In this document: positions 23,853-31,480 of the stretch, piece by piece
Position numbering within the stretch: the stretch's first letter is position 1
Layout of the letters: each line of letters starts with the position of its first letter
Assembly: GCA_002307275.1 (NCBI GenBank)
Contig: DBTX01000032.1
Coordinates: forward strand, 32,088 to 69,984
Reading direction: 5' to 3'
Origin: Hungateiclostridiaceae bacterium UBA1305
Lineage (GTDB): Bacteria > Bacillota > Clostridia > Acetivibrionales > DTU013
DNA length: 37,897 bases
Made by a program: the position numbers and the translations under genes
Notes under the pieces: generated by a model
Databases searched by the model: none
Told to the model about the DNA's origin: nothing
What the model saw: the letters and a program-made list of their open reading frames with translations, nothing else

Positions 23853-24515
23853 ATGCAATATACGGCTGAAATTATGCTAAGACTCATTCTGGCAGCATTG
23901 CTCGGAGGTATTGTCGGGTTTGAGAGAGAACATACCAACAGACCGGCCGGTTTCAGAACCCATATACTTGTGTGTGTAGGCTCGGCGCTTGTCATGGTGA
24001 CCTCCGAATTCATATTCGCCAAATACGGCAAGGTTGCAAATATTGACCCTGCGAGGCTTGGGGCTCAGGTCATCAGCGGTATAGGCTTTCTTGGCGCCGG
24101 CACCATAATAAGAGATGGTTTTAATGTAAAAGGTCTTACTACTGCAGCAAGCCTGTGGGCTGTCTCCTGTGTCGGCATAGCGGTGGGTATCGGATTCTAT
24201 GAGGGCGCGGTCGCTGCTACCTTTATGATATTTTTGACGCTTATCACTCTGAAAAAGGCAGAAAAGTTTTTCACCAGAAAGAATAAATACAAGATGCTGA
24301 TAATTGAAACGGAAAATCTGGTGGGTCAGGTCGGTAATATTACTTGTATCTTTGATAAAAACGGATTGGAGATGAAAAACATACAGTTGTATAAAGATAA
24401 AGAAAATACTCTTTTGATCAAGGTGCTTGTTAAAATGCCGGATATCGGAATCGGTTTGCAGACGTTGAACGAACTGCAGACATTGCAGGGGATTAAGAAG
24501 GTATACGAGGAGTAA
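23853..24515 (+). CDS. MgtC/SapB family membrane protein
   Basis: A 220-residue protein. The N-terminal MgtC domain (about 1-140) has four to five membrane segments and the hallmark sequences GGIVGFERE (18-26), RPAGFRTHILVCVGSALVM (31-49), AQVISGIGFLGAGTI and GLTTAASLW. The C-terminal domain (about 145-220) is ACT-like, as in longer family members. MgtC proteins are linked to Mg2+ limitation and control of the F-type ATPase in pathogens; in Clostridia the role is not established. It is 55 bp behind the GH18 gene and convergent with ytaF, whose stop is only 4 bp away. Confidence 0.92.
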   Translation: MQYTAEIMLRLILAALLGGIVGFEREHTNRPAGFRTHILVCVGSALVMVTSEFIFAKYGKVANIDPARLGAQVISGIGFLGAGTIIRDGFNVKGLTTAASLWAVSCVGIAVGIGFYEGAVAATFMIFLTLITLKKAEKFFTRKNKYKMLIIETENLVGQVGNITCIFDKNGLEMKNIQLYKDKENTLLIKVLVKMPDIGIGLQTLNELQTLQGIKKVYEE

Positions 24516-24519
24516 GCGT

Positions 24520-25167
24520 TTACCGTATCCTTATAATTGCCAGTGTGATCAGCAGAATACCCGGTACTACCGAAATCATCTTTTTGTTGAGCCTTGAGGA
24601 CTCACCAAGCCGCTTGCCGATGCAGGTTCCGGCATGGAGCAGGAGCATCTGGAAAACACCTGCCGTTAGAGGTATCAACAATGATCCGATTCCCGCAAGT
24701 GCACTTCCTATTCCCACGCCAATGGCGTCAACTGAGAGTGCAAATCCAAGCAGCAGGGCTTCTCGTGTGTCTATGACGCCGGAGCGATCGATATCTCCAT
24801 TATCAGGATTTCGTATTACCTGAATTGTAATTCCAAACGATTTCAACACAATTTCAAAAAGCTTTCTTTTTTCCGTATGGGATTTTTCTGTCACACTATT
24901 TTCTTTTTTAAGAAATGTCTGCATGATGATATATACACCCATTACTGCCAGTATTATGGCTCCGGTTGTGCTTGCCGACACGGGTGGAAGGATTCCATGT
25001 GCAGCCTTGCCTGCAATAAGTGCGATGCCTGAGTAGAGGACGGACATAAAGCAGATGATTAGTTTTGATGCCAGAGGAATCCTTATCTTCCGCATTCCAT
25101 ATGTAATTCCTGCGCCAAATGCATCCAGACTCAGGGATACTGATATCAGCAGTATAGAAAATATCAT
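24520..25167 (-). CDS. ytaF: Sporulation membrane protein YtaF (MntP family) with an EF-hand loop
   Basis: A 215-residue membrane protein of the MntP/YtaF family. It has two internally repeated three-TM halves, each starting with an S.DA.G.G motif (LSLDAFGAGITYG near 13-24 and LSVDAIGVGIGSA near 144-156). The cytosolic linker between the halves carries D125-I-D127-R-S129-G130-V-I132-D133-T-R-E136, which matches the canonical 12-residue EF-hand loop DxDxSGxIxxxE. The start is ATG 25167 behind GAAGGG; the frame is open further upstream, but that part is not membrane-like and not part of the family. YtaF is linked to sporulation in Bacillus; the transported ion is unknown. It is divergent from a P-type Ca2+-ATPase. 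Confidence 0.9.
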   Translation of the reverse strand: MIFSILLISVSLSLDAFGAGITYGMRKIRIPLASKLIICFMSVLYSGIALIAGKAAHGILPPVSASTTGAIILAVMGVYIIMQTFLKKENSVTEKSHTEKRKLFEIVLKSFGITIQVIRNPDNGDIDRSGVIDTREALLLGFALSVDAIGVGIGSALAGIGSLLIPLTAGVFQMLLLHAGTCIGKRLGESSRLNKKMISVVPGILLITLAIIRIR

Positions 25168-25188
25168 TCTACCAGACCCTTCATGTTG

Positions 25189-25206
25189 TTCATATATATA
25201 TATGAA
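25189..25206. promoter_or_regulatory. 18-bp perfect palindrome between ytaF and the Ca2+-ATPase
   Basis: TTCATATATATATATGAA is a perfect palindrome 22 bp upstream of ytaF and about 130 bp upstream of the ATPase. Its position in a divergent promoter region fits an operator, but alternating AT can also arise by chance. Confidence 0.35.
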
Positions 25207-25336
25207 GTGCTTCCGGCATATGTGATAAATGAGTGACACCCCTCCCTGTACAGCCGCGGACAATCCGCTTCTGTCCATGAATTGGTCTAATCGGCATGTC
25301 TTTTGAATAAAAATAGGACTAAAGGGGTGTCGTAAT

Positions 25337-28006
25337 TTGATCATGCATGATACTTTGAAAAAAAACAACACAAGGGGCTATGAGGAACACAACGGACTCA
25401 GCGAAAAGGAAGCCAGAAAAAAGCTTTTGGAACATGGCCTGAATATTCTTGAGGAAAAGAAGAAAATATCGCTGGTGAAACTGCTGCTCAGGCAGTTTAC
25501 GGATGTTATGGTATTGGTATTGCTGGTTTCTACGGTCATATCCGCTTTTATGGGTGATGTTACGGAGGCTGTGACGATTATAGCGATTGTGGTCATTAAT
25601 TCAATACTTGGATTTGTGCAGGAGTTCAGAACGGAAAAAACGATGGAAGCGCTTAAAAGTCTGGCTGCTCCTGTTGCCAAGGTGCTGAGGAACGGCAAAG
25701 TGGCCAGCATACCGGCGGAACAGATCGTGCCGGGAGATGTAATCCTGCTTGAAACAGGCGACAGGGTCCCGGCAGATTCCATGCTGCTTGAGAGTATGAG
25801 TCTGCAAGCGGATGAGTCCCTGCTGACAGGGGAATCCATGCCGGTGGAAAAGAAAGCCTCTTTTACAGGAAAGCTTTTGGACTGTAAAGATAGGAAATGC
25901 CAGGTCTATATGGGTACCGTGATTACCGGGGGCAGGGCAAAAGCACTTGTACATGCAACCGGCATGAATACTGAAATGGGCGGGATCGCCGATTTGATCC
26001 GGAATATCGAAGAGGAGCAGACTCCGCTGCAAAAGAGACTTGACCACCTCGGGAAGCTTATTGTGGCAGGCTGTCTGATCATATGTGCCATAGTGGCTGT
26101 CACAGGAATATTGAGGGGAGAGGATGCTTTCAACATGCTGCTCTCGGGTATAAGCCTGGCAGTTGCAGCCGTACCGGAAGGCTTACCGGCACTTGTCACA
26201 ATTTCACTGGCACTTGGCGTTCAGAGAATGCTGAAAAGGAATGCGCTGATAAGAAGGCTGCCCGCGGTTGAGACATTGGGGTGTGCGGGTGTGGTCTGTT
26301 CGGATAAGACTGGTACGCTGACGCAGAACAGAATGACAGTCAGGAGGATATTTGCCGGTGACAGGATGGTGGATGTCAGGGATGACGGGCATAAGCAGCC
26401 TTTTATGTACAAGGAAGGCAGAATGGATCCCTCTAAAGATGCAGTTCTCAGGCAAGCCCTTGAAATAGCGGCGCTTTGCAATAATGCAAGCGTGTCCCGG
26501 GATAAAACAGCAGGTGGCTGGGAATTTACCGGTGACCCGACAGAGGGAGCTTTGCTGGTTGCTTCGGCAAAGGCCGGTTTGACTCCTGAGGCGCTTGCGT
26601 CAAGTTATTTCAGGGTTGATGAGATCCCCTTCAATTCAGACAGAAAATGCATGTCTGTTGTCTGCGACACTCATAAGGGGGAGACCTTTGTGTTTGCGAA
26701 GGGCGCTCCGGATGAGCTTTTGAAAAAATGCAGCAAAGTAAATGGTCCTAAAGGCATTGTTCCTTTGACATATGAACTCAGAATGAAATTCCTCAGGACA
26801 AATGACTCAATGGCGCAGGATGCACTGAGGGTCATTGCCGTTGCATACAGAAGACTTAATTCCAGAGTCTGGCGCCATAATGAGCTTGAATCCGACCTGA
26901 TCTTTGCAGGACTGATCGGCATGCTCGACCCGCCCAGGGAGGAAGCGGCTGAAGCAGTACTCAAGTGCAGGCTTGCCGGCATCAAGCCCGTTATGATTAC
27001 CGGAGACCACAAGCTGACGGCTGTTGCCATTGCAAGAGAATTGGACATTTACAGGGATGGTGAGACTGTACTGACAGGGCGTGAACTGGATGGTATGGAC
27101 GAACGAAGGCTTGAACAGGTGGTTGATGACGTCAGTGTCTATGCCAGAGTTTCCCCAAAGCATAAGCTGATGATCGTAAGGGCGCTGAAGAAGCGGGGGC
27201 ATATCGTAGCGATGACCGGCGACGGCGTAAATGATGCGCCTGCTGTAAAAGAGGCGGATATCGGCGTCGCCATGGGACTGACGGGGACAGACGTTACGAA
27301 GGAAGCCTCCTCGATGATGCTGCTCGATGATAATTTTGCCACAATTATTGCAGCAATAGAAGAAGGAAGAGTAATTTACAATAATATCAGGAAGTTTATC
27401 AGGTATATGCTTGCATGCAATATAGGAGAGGTTTTGACCATGTTTCTCGGTATGCTTGTCGGACTTCCCATACCGCTGCTTCCGATACAGATCCTGTGGG
27501 TGAACCTCGTGACAGATGGACTTCCTGCCGTTGCCCTCGGCTTCGACCCGCCAGAGAAGGATGTGATGAAGAGGCATCCAAGAGGGCCGGACGAGAGCAT
27601 ATTCTCAGACGGTCTGGCCGGTATTATCATTTTCAGGGGAGTGCTGATCGGCCTGACTACGCTGGCAGTTTTCGCAACCATGCTGTATTTTACGGGCGAT
27701 GTAGCAGCGGCACGGACCGGCGCATTTGTCACGCTTGTGCTGACACAGCTCATACATGTTTTCGAATGCAAGTCAGAAACAAGGAATATTTTCCAGATCA
27801 ATCTGTTTGACAACATTTATCTGGTGTTCTCCGTACTCATTTCATTGGCTATGATACTCGGCGTTGTATATATACCCGCTTTACAAACAATTTTTAGAAC
27901 GGTGCATCTTGGCTTGAACGGCTGGCTGATAACATGCGGGTTGTCCTTTCTAGTACCAGTGCTTGCAACCTTTTTCCCTGTTCGTTCCAGGAAGCGCCGC
28001 CGTTAA
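25337..28006 (+). CDS. P-type Ca2+-transporting ATPase (PMCA/SERCA-like)
   Basis: An 889-residue P2-type ATPase that exports Ca2+ from the cytosol. The N-terminal cation-ATPase domain covers about 15-75. The actuator-domain TGES is at 164-167, the M4 ion-binding PEGLP at 280-284 and the phosphorylation site DKTGT at 323-327 (D323). Further on are the nucleotide-binding FNSDRK and KGAPD, the hinge MITGDH, and TGDGVNDAPA. The C-terminus has the six-helix bundle with NLVTDGLPAVALGFDPPE, typical of bacterial calcium pumps. Start choice: TTG 25337 lies 7 nt behind AAGGGGTG; ATG 25343 is the alternative. It is a single gene, divergent from ytaF. Confidence 0.95.
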   Translation: MIMHDTLKKNNTRGYEEHNGLSEKEARKKLLEHGLNILEEKKKISLVKLLLRQFTDVMVLVLLVSTVISAFMGDVTEAVTIIAIVVINSILGFVQEFRTEKTMEALKSLAAPVAKVLRNGKVASIPAEQIVPGDVILLETGDRVPADSMLLESMSLQADESLLTGESMPVEKKASFTGKLLDCKDRKCQVYMGTVITGGRAKALVHATGMNTEMGGIADLIRNIEEEQTPLQKRLDHLGKLIVAGCLIICAIVAVTGILRGEDAFNMLLSGISLAVAAVPEGLPALVTISLALGVQRMLKRNALIRRLPAVETLGCAGVVCSDKTGTLTQNRMTVRRIFAGDRMVDVRDDGHKQPFMYKEGRMDPSKDAVLRQALEIAALCNNASVSRDKTAGGWEFTGDPTEGALLVASAKAGLTPEALASSYFRVDEIPFNSDRKCMSVVCDTHKGETFVFAKGAPDELLKKCSKVNGPKGIVPLTYELRMKFLRTNDSMAQDALRVIAVAYRRLNSRVWRHNELESDLIFAGLIGMLDPPREEAAEAVLKCRLAGIKPVMITGDHKLTAVAIARELDIYRDGETVLTGRELDGMDERRLEQVVDDVSVYARVSPKHKLMIVRALKKRGHIVAMTGDGVNDAPAVKEADIGVAMGLTGTDVTKEASSMMLLDDNFATIIAAIEEGRVIYNNIRKFIRYMLACNIGEVLTMFLGMLVGLPIPLLPIQILWVNLVTDGLPAVALGFDPPEKDVMKRHPRGPDESIFSDGLAGIIIFRGVLIGLTTLAVFATMLYFTGDVAAARTGAFVTLVLTQLIHVFECKSETRNIFQINLFDNIYLVFSVLISLAMILGVVYIPALQTIFRTVHLGLNGWLITCGLSFLVPVLATFFPVRSRKRRR

Positions 28007-28112
28007 ACAACGGCTAAACATGATCAGGTCATGACAATATCATATTCAGAATATATGAAGTATGTGCAATGAACGTGGTGTAATGCAGGAGCGGCCATTG
28101 TACATGACAAGG

Positions 28113-28165
28113 GACAGTCTCCTGTCACGGTCGCAAACCAGAGGAACCGTCCCCTTGGTTCTGGT
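28113..28165. repeat. Two hairpins resembling a dispersed clostridial repeat
   Basis: GACAG-TCTC-CTGTC (28113-28126) is followed by ACCAG...AACC / GGTT-CTGGT (28137-28165, bulged by AGG). The wording 'aaccgtcccc' with flanking arms recalls, from memory, short intergenic repeats scattered in some Firmicutes genomes. No gene is present in 28007-28361 apart from the elements listed here. Confidence 0.4.
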
Positions 28166-28177
28166 AATAAATTTTTC

Positions 28178-28206
28178 TTGAAATGCATTTTGAAAAACTA
28201 TATAAT
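28178..28206 (+). promoter_or_regulatory. Sigma-A-like promoter immediately ahead of a terminator
   Basis: TTGAAA (28178-28183), 17-bp spacer, TATAAT (28201-28206). The predicted start near 28213 is only a few bases ahead of the hairpin at 28219-28240. Confidence 0.5.
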
Positions 28207-28218
28207 GGTTGCAGCCTG

Positions 28219-28242
28219 AAAAGTCTCTTTTGAGGCTTTTTT
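28219..28242 (+). terminator. Terminator downstream of the Ca2+-ATPase
   Basis: AAAAGTCTC (28219-28227) pairs with GAGGCTTTT (28232-28240) over 9 bp with one wobble and a TTTT loop, followed by TT. It is the first good terminator after the ATPase, 213 nt downstream. A small GCCGTT/AACGGC hairpin also overlaps the ATPase stop codon but has no T-run. Confidence 0.75.
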
Positions 28243-28273
28243 ATGCCGTAATAAATTGTGTATAATTTTTTAC

Positions 28274-28289
28274 AAATTGTTCACAATTT
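28274..28289. promoter_or_regulatory. 16-bp palindrome upstream of the Gld-like ABC operon
   Basis: AAATTGT-TC-ACAATTT is a perfect 7-2-7 palindrome 73 bp ahead of the ABC ATPase. It resembles the general shape of a dimeric repressor operator. I cannot name the regulator. Confidence 0.45.
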
Positions 28290-28361
28290 ATTAAAATGTA
28301 TCTCTCATAATTGTGTTAGCGTTATGTGTCAAAACAGACATTAATAGCAGGGGGGAAAGAG

Positions 28362-29309
28362 ATGATAGAAATACAGAATTTGACCAAAAGATTTGGTCAG
28401 ATAAAAGCCGTCAACAATTTGAATTTTACTGTGGAAAAAGGTGAGATTCTTGGCTTCCTCGGACCGAACGGTGCCGGAAAGTCCACCACGATGAATATCA
28501 TAACCGGCTATCTGCCTTCAAGTGAAGGCACAGTGAAGGTATGCGGCTATGACATCATGGAATCGCCGAAAGAAGTAAAAAGGCGTATAGGTTATCTTCC
28601 AGAGCAACCGCCCGTATACATGGACATGACAGTCAAGGACTATCTGGACTTTGTTTCAGACCTGAAACTGGTGGACAAAAAAAAGAAGAAGAACCAGATC
28701 AGTGACATCATGGAGCTTGTAAAGATCGGAGACCATAGGAACAGGCTGATCAAGAACCTGTCCAAGGGCTACAAGCAGAGAGTGGGTCTGGCGCAGGCGC
28801 TTGTCGGAAGTCCTGAAGTTCTTGTATTGGACGAGCCTACAGTTGGCCTTGACCCCAAGCAGATCATTGAGATAAGAAAACTGATCAAAGCACTGGGCAA
28901 GGAGCATACCATCATCCTCAGCTCACACATTTTGCCTGAAGTCAGTGCTGTTTGCGAACGTGTCGTCATTATCAATCAAGGCGAGATTGCAGCGATCGAT
29001 ACACCCGAGAATCTTTCCAAAGGTTTCGGTGCAGCCTCCAGGCTGCTTGTTACCGTATCCGGGCCGAAGAATTCCGTAGAGTCTGCCATCAAGGAAATTT
29101 ACGGCGTCAAATATGTTGAGACTGCAGCTGAAAAGGACAGGGAATCCATTAGCTATATCGTTGAGTCAAACAAGGAGATTGATATTAGAAAGCCATTATT
29201 CTTCTCCATGGCGAAGCTTGGTTACCCGATCATCGAACTTAAGAGTCTTGACATGTCCCTTGAAGATATATTCCTGCAGATTGTCACCCAGGAAAAGGAG
29301 GTCGTTTGA
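28362..29309 (+). CDS. ABC transporter ATPase (GldA-like)
   Basis: A 315-residue nucleotide-binding subunit. The Walker A GPNGAGKST is at residues 34-42, followed by the signature LSKGYKQR, the Walker B VLDEPTVGLDP and the switch ILSSH. The C-terminal extension (about 220-315) is typical of the CcmA/NatA/GldA class that pairs with ABC-2 permeases. ATG 28362 is preceded by GGGGGGAAAG; the frame is open further up without a site. First gene of a four-gene operon, with the permease start 3 nt after its stop. Confidence 0.93.
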   Translation: MIEIQNLTKRFGQIKAVNNLNFTVEKGEILGFLGPNGAGKSTTMNIITGYLPSSEGTVKVCGYDIMESPKEVKRRIGYLPEQPPVYMDMTVKDYLDFVSDLKLVDKKKKKNQISDIMELVKIGDHRNRLIKNLSKGYKQRVGLAQALVGSPEVLVLDEPTVGLDPKQIIEIRKLIKALGKEHTIILSSHILPEVSAVCERVVIINQGEIAAIDTPENLSKGFGAASRLLVTVSGPKNSVESAIKEIYGVKYVETAAEKDRESISYIVESNKEIDIRKPLFFSMAKLGYPIIELKSLDMSLEDIFLQIVTQEKEVV

Positions 29310-29312
29310 TTT

Positions 29313-30017
29313 ATGTCAGCAATATTCTGGAAGGAAGTTAAATCCTATTTTTATTCTCCAATGGCGTATATATTGATTGGTCTGTTCCTACTATTGACAG
29401 CGATATTTTTCTATCCAACTCTGATATATGCAAGCGGTGATTTTAACAGCTCACTTTCGACAATGGGCTTCATACTGCTGTTCATTATTCCTATACTTAC
29501 AATGAGGATATTGGCCGAGGACAGGAAAAACGGCACTGAAGTTCTGCTTATCACGTCACCGGTCAGCATCATGGCGATGGTGGTTGGAAAATTCCTTGCA
29601 TCTTACTTTGTTTTTATCATAATGACAGCATTGACCTTTGTATTCCCAGCTGTATTGCTTGCCTTTGGCGGTACCTTCACTATGGAACTGGTCGGCGGAT
29701 ATATTGGTTTTCTGCTGCTTGGAGCGACATTTATCTCAATCGGTGTTTTTGCATCCGCATTGACCGAAAACCAGGTAGTTGCGGTAGTCATCAGCTTTGT
29801 AACACTTCTTATCATGTGGCTTGCCGGTAGTCTGAGCAGCATAGTGGGAGGTTTTGCCGCAAAGGCTTTGGGGTGGATATCTCTTATGACCAGGTATGAT
29901 GATTTCAACAAGGGAATACTTGGACTTAGCCCAGTCGTGTACTATCTGAGCTTTGCAGCAGTATTCCTTTTCCTTACAATCAGGGTAATAGAAAAAAGAC
30001 GCTGGAGTCAGGGGTGA
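29313..30017 (+). CDS. ABC-2 type permease (GldF-like)
   Basis: A 234-residue membrane protein with six predicted helices: about 13-33, 50-68, 90-118, 122-148, 150-175 and 205-228. N-terminal FWKEVKSYFYSPMAYILIG and the LRILAEDRKNGTEVLLITSPVS block are the hallmark of the GldF/ABC-2 family. It partners the preceding ATPase. Its stop overlaps an in-frame GTG of the next gene, so translation is coupled. Confidence 0.92.
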   Translation: MSAIFWKEVKSYFYSPMAYILIGLFLLLTAIFFYPTLIYASGDFNSSLSTMGFILLFIIPILTMRILAEDRKNGTEVLLITSPVSIMAMVVGKFLASYFVFIIMTALTFVFPAVLLAFGGTFTMELVGGYIGFLLLGATFISIGVFASALTENQVVAVVISFVTLLIMWLAGSLSSIVGGFAAKALGWISLMTRYDDFNKGILGLSPVVYYLSFAAVFLFLTIRVIEKRRWSQG

Positions 30018-30019
30018 TA

Positions 30020-31480
30020 ATGATGGAAAAAAATAATGGATTTAAAAATATTTTTAGCAAAAGAAACTTGAAACATGGATCGAATTCCATAATTCTGATC
30101 GTGGCTGTTATTGCCATTGCCGTATTTGTGAACATCCTTGTCGGAATGGGTGACTTCAAGCTGGACTTGACTCCAAACAAACTTTTTTCACTTTCGGATG
30201 TAAGTAAAAATGAATTAAAGGGCCTGAAACAGGAAGTTCAGATTATTGGACTCTTCGATGACGGCAAGGTGGGTTCCTCAGATGAAATGAAGGAAGTTAC
30301 GGAGCTGCTTTCGCTTTATTCAAAATATTCGAACGTAAAGATTTCATATATTGATCCTGACAAGAACCCGACTGCAATCAAAGAACTCGATCCTGATAAC
30401 ACCCTCGATCTTCAAAGTCAGGATTTTGTAGTAAAAAGTACGGTCAACGGCCAGGTGAAGAGAAAGAAGCTCAGTTATTATGACCTTTTCGAAATGCAGC
30501 AGGATCAAACCACCGGTAGTTACAATAAGACGGGTTCAACTGCAGAGCAGGGTTTTACAGGCGCTATCAAGTATGTTATATCGGAGAAAACACCTGTGGT
30601 CTATTTCGTTACAGGGCATGATGAAATAGATGTCGATTCCGAATATTCCAATCTTAAGACCTATCTTGGAAATAATAATTTTGTTACGAAAAATCTTAAT
30701 CTGATATCAACTGCCACAATTCCTACTGATGCTGCACTTGTTATCGTAGCCTCGCCGAAGAGTGACATAACCTCAGGGGAGAAGGATACCCTGTCAGCCT
30801 ATTTGAAAACAGGTGGTAAAGCGATATTCATGTTTGACTATCTGGCGAACGATCCGTCCTATGACCAGTTTAACGCACTGCTCAGCGAATACAATGTTGC
30901 CGTGGACTATGACAAGGTCAAGGAAACAGACGACTCGAAACATTTGCCGAATGACAATTATACGGCCGTACTCGATGTTGCAAGCAATACGATTGTTCCG
31001 CAGGCATTCAAAACATTGCTCAACAATTCCAGAAGCATCAGCATTTTGAAAAATACGAAGGAGTGGATCACGACAACTCCGTTGATGAGTACAGGTGATA
31101 CTGCAGTTGGCGAAATGGTTACCAAGTCCAGAGGTGAGGATCTCAAAGGGCCTCTCGATATAGCTGTCGCAGTTGAAAATAAAGGCGGGACAGAGACTTC
31201 GAAGATCCTTGTAATGGGTAACGCATCTTTTATAAGTAATACTGCAGCTACAACTTATGCGGACTATTACAACAACAGTATGGCATTCTTCCTTCAATCA
31301 ATGAGCTGGATGATTGACAAGCAGGATGAAATAGTCGTACCAACCAAGAATTATGAAGTCAACCAGATACAGATATCACAACTTCAGGCAAATGTAATGG
31401 GCGGAGTACTTATCATCGTGTTCCCGCTTCTGATACTTTGCACGGGTCTGGTGGTATTCCTGAGGAGGCGTCATTTATGA
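30020..31480 (+). CDS. GldG-like auxiliary protein of an ABC transporter
   Basis: A 486-residue protein of the GldG/ABC_transp_aux family. One N-terminal TM (about 19-42) is followed by a large extracellular alpha/beta domain (about 45-450) and a C-terminal TM (about 458-480) ending in RRRH. Typical features are LTPNKLFSLSDVSKNELKGL near 50-70 and YFVTGHDE near 194. Start ATG 30020 (or 30023) follows AGGGGTG; the upstream GTG is inside that site. In Bacteroidetes GldG works with GldA and GldF in gliding; in Clostridia the role is unknown. Its stop overlaps the next ATG by four bases. Confidence 0.9.
   Translation: MMEKNNGFKNIFSKRNLKHGSNSIILIVAVIAIAVFVNILVGMGDFKLDLTPNKLFSLSDVSKNELKGLKQEVQIIGLFDDGKVGSSDEMKEVTELLSLYSKYSNVKISYIDPDKNPTAIKELDPDNTLDLQSQDFVVKSTVNGQVKRKKLSYYDLFEMQQDQTTGSYNKTGSTAEQGFTGAIKYVISEKTPVVYFVTGHDEIDVDSEYSNLKTYLGNNNFVTKNLNLISTATIPTDAALVIVASPKSDITSGEKDTLSAYLKTGGKAIFMFDYLANDPSYDQFNALLSEYNVAVDYDKVKETDDSKHLPNDNYTAVLDVASNTIVPQAFKTLLNNSRSISILKNTKEWITTTPLMSTGDTAVGEMVTKSRGEDLKGPLDIAVAVENKGGTETSKILVMGNASFISNTAATTYADYYNNSMAFFLQSMSWMIDKQDEIVVPTKNYEVNQIQISQLQANVMGGVLIIVFPLLILCTGLVVFLRRRHL

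Noticed and set aside
25168..25371. 68-residue N-terminal extension of YtaF
   Set aside because: It overlaps the divergent ATPase start, is not membrane-like and is absent from the family as I know it.
28256..28275. Rex operator upstream of the Gld-like operon
   Set aside because: TTGT...ACAA arms are present, but the spacing and inner bases do not fit the Rex consensus TTGTTAA-N4-TTAACAA well.
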